A DNA stretch of 17,411 nt from the NCBI GenBank assembly GCA_035503055.1, contig DATJTV010000106.1, positions 1 through 17,411 of the forward strand, given 5' to 3'. Positions within the stretch are counted from its first letter, which is position 1. Each line of letters begins with the position of its first letter. The stretch comes from JAKAWQ01 sp035503055 (lineage in GTDB: Bacteria; Pseudomonadota; Alphaproteobacteria; Acetobacterales; Acetobacteraceae). The position numbers and the translations under genes are program-made. Below the pieces are notes generated by a model. That model searched no databases and had not been told where the DNA came from. It was given only the letters and a program-made list of their open reading frames with translations. Positions 6,595 through 14,104 of this stretch are shown piece after piece.

Positions 6595-8943
6595 CTATGA
6601 ATTGAGATCGAGCCCGCGCAGACGCAGCGCATTCGTCACCACCGAGACCGAGCTCAACGACATCGCAAGTGCCGCGATCACCGGGCTCAGCAGGATCCCG
6701 AAGAACGGATAGAGCACGCCCGCGGCCACCGGCACGCCCACGGCGTTGTAGACGAACGCGAAGAAGAGGTTCTGGCGGATATTGCGCATCGTCGCCCGGC
6801 TCAGCCGCCGCGCCCGCACCACGCCGGCGAGGTCGCCCTTCACCAGCGTCACACCGGCGCTCTCGATCGCAACATCCGTCCCGGTGCCCATGGCAATCCC
6901 GATATCCGCCTCCGCGAGCGCCGGCGCATCGTTCACGCCGTCCCCCGCCATCGCCACCACGCGTCCCGCGGCGCGCAGCCGCCGCACCACCTCGTGCTTC
7001 TGCGCGGGCAGCACATCCGCCTCGACGGTCTCGATCCCGAGCCTGCGCGCCACCGCCTCGGCCGTGCGCCGATTATCGCCCGTCAGCATGACGACGCGCA
7101 CGCCCTCCGCGCCGAGCAACGCAAGAGCCGACCGCGCGCTCTCCTTGATCGGATCGGCGATCGCCACCGCCCCCGCCGCCTTGCCGTCCACGGAAACGAA
7201 GAGTGCCGTCGCCCCTTCCATCCGCAATTCATCGGCTGCCGCCCCAAGCGCCCCGATCGCCGCGCCGGCTTCCTCCATCAACGCCGCATTGCCCAGCGCC
7301 ACCGCGCTTCCACCGATCCGCCCGCGCACGCCCTTGCCGGTGATAGATGCGAAATCCTGAGCCTCCGCCACCACAATTCCGCGCTCGCCCGCCGCGCGCA
7401 CGATCGCGGCGGCCAACGGATGCTCGCTCGACCGCTCGAGGCTCGCCGCCAACCGCAGCAGCTCCGCCTCGGCAAATCCTGGCGCCAGGACGATCCGCGT
7501 CACGCGCGGCTTGCCCTCGGTCAGCGTGCCGGTCTTGTCGGCCACCAGCGTGTCCACCCTTTCCATCCGCTCCAGCGCCTCGGCGGATTTGATCAGCACG
7601 CCCACCGCCGCGCCCTTGCCGATCCCCACCTGGATCGACATCGGCGTCGCCAGCCCGAGCGCGCATGGGCAGGCGATGATGAGCACCGAGACCGCGGCAA
7701 GCAGCCCGTACGCCAGTGCCGGCGCCGGCCCCCAGATCGCCCACAGCCCAAACGACAGCACCGCGACCGCAATCACCGCCGGCACGAACCAGCCGGCGAC
7801 GAGATCCGCCAGTCGCTGGATTGGCGCGCGCGAGCGCTGCGCCTCGCTCACCATCGCGACGATGCGCGCGAGCACGGTCTCCGCGCCCACCTTCTCCGCG
7901 CGCATCACCAAGGCGCCGGTGCCGTTCATCGTGCCGCCGATCAGCGCATCGCCCTGCTCTTTCATCACCGGCATCGCTTCGCCGCTCACCATAGACTCAT
8001 CGACCGCGCTCTTTCCCTCGAGCACCACCCCGTCCACCGGCACCGCATCGCCCGGCCGAACCCGGAGCCTTTCGCCCACCTGCACGCGCTCGAGCGCGAT
8101 CTCCTCGTCCGTCCCGTCGTCGCGGAGCCGCCACGTCGTCTTCGGCGCCAAATGAAGCAGCGCGCGGATCGCGCCCCCGGTCCGCTCGCGCGCGCGAAGC
8201 TCGAGCACCTGTCCCACCAGCACGAGCACGGTGATCACCGCGGCCGCCTCGAAATAGGTATCCACCGTGCCATCGGCACCGCGGAAGCCGGCGGGAAAAA
8301 TCCCGGGCGCCAGCGTCGCAATCACGCTGTAGAGGTACGCCGTGCCGGTGCCGAGCGCGATCAGCGTGAACATGTTGAGGTTGCGGTTGAGGATCGAGCG
8401 CCAGCCGCGAACGAAGAAGATCGACCCCGCCCAGACCACGATCGGCGTCGCGAGCACGAGCTGGATCCAATCCGATGCCGCGCGGGGCACCGCCCGCGCG
8501 AGCGCCGGCCCGAACCCCGGCACATAGGTGCCCATCGCCAGCACGACGACCGGAACCGCCAGCGCAATTGCGGCCCAAAGGCGCCGGCGCATATCGCCGA
8601 GCTCCGGGCTCTCGCCTTCCTCCGCGGTGGGCTGAAGCGGTTCGAGCGCCATCCCGCAGATCGGGCACGCGCCCGGATGGTCCTGGCGCACCTCGGGGTG
8701 CATCGGGCAGGTGTAGATCGTGCCCGCCGTCGCGGCCTTCGCCCCCGCCTTCAAAAACGCATCCGGATCGGAAGCGAACTTCTCCCGGCATCGCGCAGAA
8801 CAAAAATGGAATACCTCTCCCCCATGCTCAAAGCGATGTGGCGAGCGCGCCGGATCGACCGACATCCCGCAGACCGGATCGATCGCCCCCGCCTCCGCTC
8901 TGTGGTGATGATGGGGCTCCTGCATGACGTGGTGCTCGTCCAT
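6595..8943 (-). CDS. copA: Copper-translocating P1B-type ATPase with YHS and heavy-metal-binding N-terminus
   Basis: Inner-membrane ATPase that exports Cu(I) (possibly Ag(I)). From the ATG at 8943 it has 782 residues. Order: a short His-rich segment (HHVMQEPHHHH), a YHS domain (about 21-65, DPVCGM with later HFCSARC), a heavy-metal-binding motif domain (about 77-102, YTCPMHP ... CPICGM), then the P-type core. Core motifs: CPC in the membrane metal site (about 425-427), phosphorylated Asp in DKTGT (about 469), SEHPLA in the nucleotide domain, GDGVND (about 667-672). The classical CxxC HMA domain is absent. In-frame starts at 9003 (GTG) and 8994 (ATG) exist, but the apparent promoter -10 overlaps 8994, whereas 8943 has GGAG eight bases upstream, so I prefer 8943. 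It is divergent from csoR, which should repress it until copper is bound. Confidence 0.95.
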   Translation of the reverse strand: MDEHHVMQEPHHHHRAEAGAIDPVCGMSVDPARSPHRFEHGGEVFHFCSARCREKFASDPDAFLKAGAKAATAGTIYTCPMHPEVRQDHPGACPICGMALEPLQPTAEEGESPELGDMRRRLWAAIALAVPVVVLAMGTYVPGFGPALARAVPRAASDWIQLVLATPIVVWAGSIFFVRGWRSILNRNLNMFTLIALGTGTAYLYSVIATLAPGIFPAGFRGADGTVDTYFEAAAVITVLVLVGQVLELRARERTGGAIRALLHLAPKTTWRLRDDGTDEEIALERVQVGERLRVRPGDAVPVDGVVLEGKSAVDESMVSGEAMPVMKEQGDALIGGTMNGTGALVMRAEKVGAETVLARIVAMVSEAQRSRAPIQRLADLVAGWFVPAVIAVAVLSFGLWAIWGPAPALAYGLLAAVSVLIIACPCALGLATPMSIQVGIGKGAAVGVLIKSAEALERMERVDTLVADKTGTLTEGKPRVTRIVLAPGFAEAELLRLAASLERSSEHPLAAAIVRAAGERGIVVAEAQDFASITGKGVRGRIGGSAVALGNAALMEEAGAAIGALGAAADELRMEGATALFVSVDGKAAGAVAIADPIKESARSALALLGAEGVRVVMLTGDNRRTAEAVARRLGIETVEADVLPAQKHEVVRRLRAAGRVVAMAGDGVNDAPALAEADIGIAMGTGTDVAIESAGVTLVKGDLAGVVRARRLSRATMRNIRQNLFFAFVYNAVGVPVAAGVLYPFFGILLSPVIAALAMSLSSVSVVTNALRLRGLDLNS

Positions 8944-8991
8944 GATCCGATCTCCGCCCGGCGCGCCCTTGCTCGCGGCGTCCTGATGGCT

Positions 8992-9019
8992 CATATACCC
9001 CACACGGGTATTGTATCAA
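8992..9019 (-). promoter_or_regulatory. Candidate copA promoter
   Basis: Reading leftwards, TTGATA (9019-9014) and TATATG (8997-8992) are separated by 16 bases, matching sigma70 hexamers at 5 of 6 and 4 of 6 positions. The start of transcription would fall near 8984, which is downstream of the in-frame ATG at 8994 and leaves a leader of about 40 bases before the ATG at 8943. Confidence 0.5.
8995..9011. promoter_or_regulatory. CsoR-type operator in the copA-csoR intergenic region
   Basis: ATACCC (8995-9000) and GGGTAT (9006-9011) form a perfect 6-bp inverted repeat with a 5-base spacer. TACCC/GGGTA half-sites around a short centre are typical of CsoR/RcnR-family operators. The site occupies the spacer and part of the -10 of the candidate copA promoter and lies 24 bases before the csoR start codon, so one bound repressor could block both genes. 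Confidence 0.65.
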
Positions 9020-9035
9020 GGAGGGCGGCCCGAGC

Positions 9036-9311
9036 ATGCATGAGAAAACGAGAGAGGCGGTCGGCACGCGCCTCCGGCGGATCGAGGGCCAGGTCGGCGG
9101 GCTTCTCCGCATGGTCGAGGAGGACCGCTACTGCGTCGACGTGCTGACCCAGATCGCCGCCGTGCGGGCCGCGCTGCACAAGGTCGAGGAGCAGATCCTG
9201 CGCGACCATGTCGGCCACTGCGTCGCCGACGCCTTCGCCTCCGGCGGCGTCGTCGCGCAGCGCCGCAAGGTGGACGAGCTGGTGGAGGCGATCGGCCGAA
9301 TGACGCGATAG
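9036..9311 (+). CDS. csoR: CsoR-family copper-sensing transcriptional repressor
   Basis: A 91-residue all-helical DNA-binding repressor of the CsoR/RcnR/FrmR (DUF156) family. The family start 'RLRRIEGQVGGLLRMVEEDRYCVDVL' is clear. The metal-site triad is Cys33, His58 and Cys62, with the same 25- and 4-residue spacing as Cys36-His61-Cys65 of M. tuberculosis CsoR; this Cys-His-Cys pattern marks a Cu(I) sensor rather than a nickel (RcnR) or formaldehyde (FrmR) sensor. AAGGAGG precedes the ATG, a strong ribosome binding site. An out-of-frame ATG at 9040 is not used. It is divergent from copA with a palindromic operator between them. In the known mechanism, apo-CsoR binds DNA and Cu(I) releases it. 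Confidence 0.93.
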   Translation: MHEKTREAVGTRLRRIEGQVGGLLRMVEEDRYCVDVLTQIAAVRAALHKVEEQILRDHVGHCVADAFASGGVVAQRRKVDELVEAIGRMTR

Positions 9312-9334
9312 CGCAGCGAGACCAAGGGGGCCCA

Positions 9335-9353
9335 AGGGGGCAAGCCGCCCCCT
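9335..9353. terminator. GC-rich hairpin between convergent csoR and livF
   Basis: AGGGGGC (9335-9341) and GCCCCCT (9347-9353) form a perfect 7-bp stem with a 5-base loop, between the ends of two convergent genes. A second GGGGGCC run lies just before it (9326-9332). There is no clear T-run on either side. It probably serves as a bidirectional terminator or 3'-end barrier. Confidence 0.5.
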
Positions 9354-9356
9354 GGC

Positions 9357-10079
9357 CTACAGCGCCGCGCCCAGATACGCGCGGTGCAGATCCGGGTTCT
9401 CGGCGATTTCGCGTGCGGTTCCAGAGAGCACGGTCCGTCCCGTCTGCAGCACCGTCGCCCGGTCGGCGATGTCCAGCGCCAGCTCCATCGACTGTTCGGC
9501 GATCAGGAGCGTGAGCCCTGCCGTGCTCAGCCGCGCGAGCGTCTCGTACATCGCGTCCACCACCGTGGGCGCGAGCCCCAGGCTCGGCTCGTCGAGCATG
9601 AGGAGCTTGGGGTCACTCATGAGCGCCCGCCCCACCGCGAGCATCTGCCGCTCGCCGCCCGAGAGCGTTCCGGCACTCTGCCGCCTTCGCTCGGCCAGTC
9701 GCGGAAAAAGCGAGAAGACGCGCTCGAGCAGCGGCGCGAACCGCGTCCGCTCGCCAAGCGCCGTCGCGCCAAGCCGCAGATTCTGCTCCACCGTCTGCTG
9801 CACGAAGAGCCGCCATCCCTCGGGCGCAAGTGCTATCCCGCGAGCCACGATCGCGTGCGCCGCCATCCCCTCGATCCGCCCACCCCGCCACTCGATCGTC
9901 CCGCCCGCCGGCCGCACCAGCCCGGCAAGCGCGTTCAGCGTCGTCGTCTTGCCCGCCCCGTTGGCGCCGAGCAGCGCCACCACCTCGCCCTCGCCCACCT
10001 CGAACGAGACGTCCGCGACGCCGACGAGATCGCCGTAGCGCACCGCGAGCTTCGACACCTTGAGCAGCGCCTCGCTCAT
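9357..10079 (-). CDS. livF: Branched-chain amino acid-type ABC transporter ATP-binding protein LivF
   Basis: Cytoplasmic ATPase subunit of a HAAT-family importer, 240 residues, the usual LivF length. Walker A is GANGAGKT (38-45), the signature is LSGGERQ (139-145) and Walker B is LLMLDEP (159-165). The LivF-type 'APEGWRLF' replaces a Q-loop glutamine with Glu87, and 'LLIAEQSMELAL' has the Gln in place of the switch histidine that is usual in LivF proteins. Last gene of the cluster; its ATG overlaps the livG stop by four bases (ATGA), pointing to translational coupling. It pairs with LivG as a heterodimer. The substrate of the system is not determined by this subunit. Confidence 0.94.
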   Translation of the reverse strand: MSEALLKVSKLAVRYGDLVGVADVSFEVGEGEVVALLGANGAGKTTTLNALAGLVRPAGGTIEWRGGRIEGMAAHAIVARGIALAPEGWRLFVQQTVEQNLRLGATALGERTRFAPLLERVFSLFPRLAERRRQSAGTLSGGERQMLAVGRALMSDPKLLMLDEPSLGLAPTVVDAMYETLARLSTAGLTLLIAEQSMELALDIADRATVLQTGRTVLSGTAREIAENPDLHRAYLGAAL

Positions 10080-10816
10080 CGCGCCAACCGACCCATGCGC
10101 CCTTGGGCCCGCCGCCCGAGATAGGCCTCGATCACCGCCGGATCCGCCGTCACCTCCGCAGGCGCCCCGTGCGCGATCACGCGCCCCTGGTTGAACACCA
10201 GCACCCGCCGCGTCAGCCGGTGGATCACTTCCATGATGTGCTCGACCACGATCAACGTGATGCCGCGCTCGTGGATGCGCTCCACCAGCGCGATCGCCGC
10301 CTCCACTTCCCGCGAGGTAAGCCCGGCCAGCGCCTCGTCGAGGAGCAGCAGCGAAGGCTCGCTCGCCAGCGCGCGCGCAATCTCGAGCCGCTTCCGCCCC
10401 GGCGTGCCGAGCGCAGTCACCGCCATCCCCGCCTGCTCGGCGAGCCCGGTGAACTCCAGCACCTCCTCGGCCTTCTCGGCCGCCCGCCGCCGGTGCGGAT
10501 GCCTGAGGAACGCGCCCACCATCACGTTCTCGCGCACGCTCATGCCCTCGAAAACGATCGGCACCTGGAACGTCCGCGCTAGCCCCAGCCGTGCATGCCC
10601 ATCCGGCGAGAGCGTCGTCACATCCGTCCCGCGGAAACGAATCGTGCCCGCCGTCGGCCGCGTGTCCCCCGCGAGGCAGTTGAAGAACGTGCTCTTCCCC
10701 GCGCCGTTCGGCCCGATCAGGCCGATCAGCTCGTTCTCCTCGAGCGCGAGATCGGCCCCGTCCACCGCGCGGAAGCTGCCGAACGCCTTGACGATGCCCC
10801 TTGCCTCAAGCAGCAC
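10076..10816 (-). CDS. livG: Branched-chain amino acid-type ABC transporter ATP-binding protein LivG, atypical signature
   Basis: Second ATPase subunit, 246 residues. Walker A is GPNGAGKS (35-42), the Q-loop is ARTFQ (Gln84), Walker B is LLLLDE (156-161), and the switch histidine is in VVEHIMEVI. The ABC signature is altered: where LivG proteins usually have LSYGQQRRLE, this one has LGTPGRKRLE (136-145), losing the Ser and Gly that contact the nucleotide of the partner subunit. Since the rest of the fold is intact, one of the two ATP sites in the LivG-LivF pair may be weakened. Start is GTG at 10816, inside the end of livM (11-base overlap). The C-terminal helix 'AEVTADPAVIEAYLG' is typical of LivG. 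Confidence 0.92.
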   Translation of the reverse strand: MLLEARGIVKAFGSFRAVDGADLALEENELIGLIGPNGAGKSTFFNCLAGDTRPTAGTIRFRGTDVTTLSPDGHARLGLARTFQVPIVFEGMSVRENVMVGAFLRHPHRRRAAEKAEEVLEFTGLAEQAGMAVTALGTPGRKRLEIARALASEPSLLLLDEALAGLTSREVEAAIALVERIHERGITLIVVEHIMEVIHRLTRRVLVFNQGRVIAHGAPAEVTADPAVIEAYLGRRAQGRMGRLAR

Positions 10817-11774
10817 GGCGCGTCCGCCCGGCTTCCCTCAGCCGCGGTATCCATTGCGCGAGCCCGCGCGGGCTGAAGCGGGCGATCAGCATGATGATGA
10901 CACCGTACGCGACATACGCCGCCCCCGTCCCGCCGCCGCCCAGCCATGCGTTGCTCATCTCCTGGAGCGGCACGAGGATGATCGCACCCGCGAGCGGCCC
11001 GAACAGCGTCCCCGCCCCGCCCAGTGCGGCCATCACCACCATGTTCACCGACACGATGATCCCGAATCCGCTGTCCGGATCGATGAAACCGATCATCACT
11101 GCGTAGAGCGAACCCGCGAGTGCCGTGAACGCACCGGAGATGAAGAGGGCGTAGAGCTTGTAGCGCCGGATCGGCACGCCGAGACTCTCCGCCGCCCGCT
11201 CGCCCGAGCCGATCGCGCGCAGATAGAACCCCATCCGGCTCCGCTGCATCCACCAGGTCAGCGCCAGCAGAACCGCGAGCACGACGAGGAAGATCGCGTA
11301 GTAGGGAAGCGCGCTGCGGAACAGAAGATCCGCCGGCGAGCGCGGCGTCGCCGGCCCCATCAGCCCGATCGCGCCCCCCGCGTAGCCCCAGTTGGCGACC
11401 AGCAATTCGGCAAGCGCGGCGATCGCGATTGTTGCCATCGAGAAATAATGCCCGCGCAGCCGGAAGCTCGGCAGCCCGACCATCGCCGAAAGCGCGAAGC
11501 TCGCGAGAATGCCAAGCGGCGCGCCGGCGATCGGCGGCAGGCCGAGCTTGGTGAAGGTGAGGAGCGCCGCATAGCCGCCGATCCCGAAATAGACCGCATG
11601 CCCGAACGAGACCTGCCCCGCATAGCCGCCCACCACGTTCCACGCCGAGGCCGAGATCGCCGCCAGCACGGTCAGCGCCGCGATGCGCTGGTAGAACACA
11701 TTCGCCGTGAGGAAGGGCGCGATGACGAGGAGCAGCGCCACCACGATCAGCGCCGCCCGCGGGAAACGCCTCAT
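10806..11774 (-). CDS. livM: Branched-chain amino acid-type ABC transporter permease LivM
   Basis: Inner-membrane permease subunit, 322 residues from the ATG at 11774, which overlaps the livH stop by four bases (ATGA). The frame is open 94 codons further upstream, but that part is out-of-frame livH sequence with no hydrophobic character, so the coupled ATG is the real start. Family stretches are ISASAWNVVGGYAGQVSFGHAVYFGIGGY, FRLRGHYFSMATIAIAAL, the cytoplasmic EAA-like loop 'GFYLRAIGSGERAAESLGVPIRRYK' and 'MAALGGAGTLFGPLAGA'. About eight to ten hydrophobic segments are visible. It overlaps livG by 11 bases. Confidence 0.94.
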   Translation of the reverse strand: MRRFPRAALIVVALLLVIAPFLTANVFYQRIAALTVLAAISASAWNVVGGYAGQVSFGHAVYFGIGGYAALLTFTKLGLPPIAGAPLGILASFALSAMVGLPSFRLRGHYFSMATIAIAALAELLVANWGYAGGAIGLMGPATPRSPADLLFRSALPYYAIFLVVLAVLLALTWWMQRSRMGFYLRAIGSGERAAESLGVPIRRYKLYALFISGAFTALAGSLYAVMIGFIDPDSGFGIIVSVNMVVMAALGGAGTLFGPLAGAIILVPLQEMSNAWLGGGGTGAAYVAYGVIIMLIARFSPRGLAQWIPRLREAGRTRRAA

Positions 11775-12628
11775 GCGCGGCCGAGCAGGCCCTGCGGCCT
11801 GACCCAGAGCAGCACCACGAAGAGCGCGAACACCACTACGTCCTTGGTCGCCGGCCCGAGCCAATAGGCGGAAAAGGATTCGATTACCCCGATCGCCAGC
11901 CCCGCGATCAGCGCCCCCGGCACGCTGCCGAACCCGCCCAGGCAAACGGTGACGAAGGCGAGCAGCGTAAAGGAATTGCCGACCTCCGGCGACACATAGA
12001 AGAAAAGCGCGATCAGCGCGCCCGCAACGCCCGTCGCCGCCGCGCCCAGCCCCCACGCCAGCGCCTGCATCGGGTCGGCGCGGATGCCGACCAGCGAAGC
12101 GGCCACACGATCTTCGGAAACCGCCAGCATGCGGCTGCCGAGATCCGTTCGCGTGAGCAGAAGATGCATGCCGAGCGTGAGCACGAGCGCGGTCGCGCCC
12201 GCGATGAGACGCGAGGCGGAGAGCCGGATCCCTCCCACCTCATAGACCCCGCCCACCAGCGTATCGGGCAGCGAGACGAAATTGGCCGAGAACGCCCATA
12301 GCGCCGAGTATCTCAGAAAAAGCGCTAACCCGAACGTCGAGATGATCTGCGCCAGCATCGGCCCGCGCATCACGTGCCGCACCAATGCGAGATAGACGAC
12401 GACGCCGAGCCCGAACAGCATCACCGCCGCCAGCGGCACGAAGATCAGGGGCCCGACCTTGAGCAGGGTGAAGGCGAAGAACGCCACGTACATCGCCAGC
12501 ATAACGAAGTCGCCGTGCGCGAAGTTGACGACGTTCATCATGCCCCAGATCAGCGTGAGACCGGAGGAGAAGAGCGCATAGACGGCGCCGAGCAGCAGCC
12601 CGTCCACCGCGAGCTGAAGCAGGATCAT
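11771..12628 (-). CDS. livH: Branched-chain amino acid-type ABC transporter permease LivH
   Basis: Inner-membrane permease subunit, 285 residues, typical LivH length. Diagnostic stretches are 'LLGAVYALFSSGLTLIWGMMNVVNFAHGDFVML' at the N-terminus, the coupling loop 'GSRMLAVSEDRVAASLVGIRADPMQALAWGLGAA' and 'VTVCLGGFGSVPGALIAGLAIGVIES' near the end. It forms the translocation pathway with LivM. The ribosome binding site is weak (a GGGCGG run directly before the ATG). A 63-base GC-rich spacer separates it from the binding-protein gene upstream, whereas all later genes overlap. Confidence 0.95.
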   Translation of the reverse strand: MILLQLAVDGLLLGAVYALFSSGLTLIWGMMNVVNFAHGDFVMLAMYVAFFAFTLLKVGPLIFVPLAAVMLFGLGVVVYLALVRHVMRGPMLAQIISTFGLALFLRYSALWAFSANFVSLPDTLVGGVYEVGGIRLSASRLIAGATALVLTLGMHLLLTRTDLGSRMLAVSEDRVAASLVGIRADPMQALAWGLGAAATGVAGALIALFFYVSPEVGNSFTLLAFVTVCLGGFGSVPGALIAGLAIGVIESFSAYWLGPATKDVVVFALFVVLLWVRPQGLLGRA

Positions 12629-12655
12629 CCGCCCGAGGTCATCGTCCGCATTCGT

Positions 12656-12691
12656 CCCCCCCGGGGGTCGGCGCGCCGGCGCGCCGGCGCG
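12656..12691. repeat. Palindromic GC tandem repeat between binding-protein gene and livH
   Basis: The 8-base unit GCGCGCCG is repeated about 2.6 times (12671-12691), directly after the binding-protein stop, followed leftwards by CCCCCGGGGG (plus-strand 12658-12667). Both are self-complementary and would make a very stable RNA hairpin. In comparable importers, a structure at this place protects the abundant binding-protein mRNA and reduces transcription of permease genes; that role is inferred here. Confidence 0.55.
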
Positions 12692-13948
12692 TCAGGTCCA
12701 GCCCTTGAACGGAAGCTCAAGCTTCGCCGTCGCTTCCTCGAGCGGCCAGACCGGCACGTACCCGGGCCCCTGGAGCTGGATCATCAGCGAGTAGGCGAGC
12801 GTGTTCTGCCCCGTCTTGTCGAACTTCACGCCCTTGTAGCCGATCATCAGCTCGCTCGCCGGCAGATCGGTCGCGACGAGCGCTTCGCGGATCGCCTCCG
12901 GCTTCGTCGACCCCGCGCGGTTGATCGCATCGCAGAGCACGAAGAAGCCCTCCATCGAGCGCGCCGTCGTATCGTCGAGGTCGCGCCCCGTCTTCTGCTT
13001 GAAGAGCACGTTCACCTTGTAGGGGAGGCTGTCCGGCTTGCCGGGCACGAAGGCGCTGCGGTCGAGCGCGCCCTGCGCGAGATTGCCCACCGTCTTCGCG
13101 AACGAGGGATCGGAGAAGCCGGCATCGTCGCCGATCACGATCGGCGGACGATAGCCGAGGGTGTGGAACGTCTTCATGTAGAGGATGGAATCGGACGTGT
13201 AGCTCACGAAGATGACGACGTCGGGATTCTCGTTCTTGAGCGCCAGCACCTGCGGCGAGACGTCGGTGCCGTTGGCGTTGTAGGAGATCGTCTGCGCGAT
13301 CGTCTGCCCGCGCGCCTTCGCCGCGTCGGTGATCGAGCCGGCGACGGAGGTCCCGTAGTCGGTGTTCTCGTGCACGATCGCGATCTTTTTCGTAGCCATC
13401 CCGGTGCTCGCGAGATAGGCGAGGAAGTCGAGATAGAGCCTGCCGAAATCGGGCCCGAACGGCGTCGTGCGGAAGAACCATTTGTAGCCGCGCTCGGTCA
13501 GGTTTGCGGCAACCGATTCTCCGGTCAGGAATGGAATGCCGTAGCGCTCCGCGACCGCGCTCGCCGTCAGCGTGACGTTCGACTGGTAGGCGCCGCAAAG
13601 CGCGACCACGCGGTCCTGCGTGATGAGGCGGAGCGCGTCGCTCTGGCCGACCGCGGGGCTGCCCTGGTTGTCGGCCCAGGTCACCTCCACCATCGCGCCG
13701 CCGAGCCGCGGCAGCCCCGCCGTCGCCGCGAGCGGCAAGGGCGCCAGGTCCGGATACGCGCTGTTGATGATGTCGAGCGCCAGCTCGACCCCCTGCTTGA
13801 TCGACTGCCCCGCCGATGCCGCATTGCCGGTCAGCGGCTCGATATAGCCGATCTTGACCGGCGGGGCCGCCCGCGCGCGCACCGGAATCGCCGCCGGCAA
13901 CGAAGCGAGCGCCGGAATCGCCAGCACGCCACGCCGGGTGATCGACAT
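12692..13948 (-). CDS. HAAT-type ABC transporter substrate-binding protein
   Basis: Periplasmic binding protein of the type-1 Leu/Ile/Val-binding family (Peripla_BP_6), 418 residues, longer than E. coli LivJ/LivK (about 370). The N-terminus has a twin-arginine-like signal (SITRRGVLAIPALASLPAA) with a likely cut near ARA-APPV; export by Tat or Sec cannot be decided by eye. The mature protein begins VKIGYIEPLTGNAASAG, typical of the family, with later 'GAYQSNVTLTASAVAERYGIPFL' and 'ALKNENPDVVIFVSY'. GGGAGG precedes the ATG with a good distance. It is the first gene of the importer cluster. The ligand is unknown; relatives bind amino acids, amides, urea or aromatic acids. Confidence 0.93.
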   Translation of the reverse strand: MSITRRGVLAIPALASLPAAIPVRARAAPPVKIGYIEPLTGNAASAGQSIKQGVELALDIINSAYPDLAPLPLAATAGLPRLGGAMVEVTWADNQGSPAVGQSDALRLITQDRVVALCGAYQSNVTLTASAVAERYGIPFLTGESVAANLTERGYKWFFRTTPFGPDFGRLYLDFLAYLASTGMATKKIAIVHENTDYGTSVAGSITDAAKARGQTIAQTISYNANGTDVSPQVLALKNENPDVVIFVSYTSDSILYMKTFHTLGYRPPIVIGDDAGFSDPSFAKTVGNLAQGALDRSAFVPGKPDSLPYKVNVLFKQKTGRDLDDTTARSMEGFFVLCDAINRAGSTKPEAIREALVATDLPASELMIGYKGVKFDKTGQNTLAYSLMIQLQGPGYVPVWPLEEATAKLELPFKGWT

Positions 13949-13972
13949 CGCCTAGCCTCCCAATCGTTCTCC

Positions 13973-13990
13973 GCCGGGCCGCCTCCCGGC
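13973..13990 (-). other. Leader hairpin before the binding-protein gene
   Basis: GCCGGG (13973-13978) and CCCGGC (13985-13990) form a 6-bp inverted repeat with a 6-base loop, about 25 bases upstream of the binding-protein start codon. It lies in the 156-base gap between this gene and the divergent glycosyltransferase. It may be a leader structure or an operator. No convincing promoter hexamers were seen in this gap for either direction. Confidence 0.25.
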
Positions 13991-14104
13991 CCACCGGGTC
14001 CGAGCCTAATCGAGAGATTCTTCACGCGAAAGCCCAACACCGCGCGAGAAACGAGAAAGTCCGGGCTTGCCGCACGCCCGCTCTCCCGGCACCTATGGCC
14101 ACGC

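Noticed and set aside
6994..9147. Plus-strand frame of 717 codons antisense to copA
   Set aside because: Shadow of the strongly biased copA codons; no family features.
11775..12056. 94-codon N-terminal extension of livM
   Set aside because: It is out-of-frame livH sequence without hydrophobic segments; the ATGA overlap at 11771-11774 gives a normal LivM length.
12656..12691. Possible CRISPR or mobile element end
   Set aside because: Only a short simple 8-base repeat with no spacers, no target duplication and no transposase nearby.
12374..14104. Upstream extension of the first glycosyltransferase frame, antisense to livH and the binding-protein gene
   Set aside because: The extension is Arg/Asp/Glu-rich antisense sequence; glycosyltransferase-like sequence starts only near 14105.
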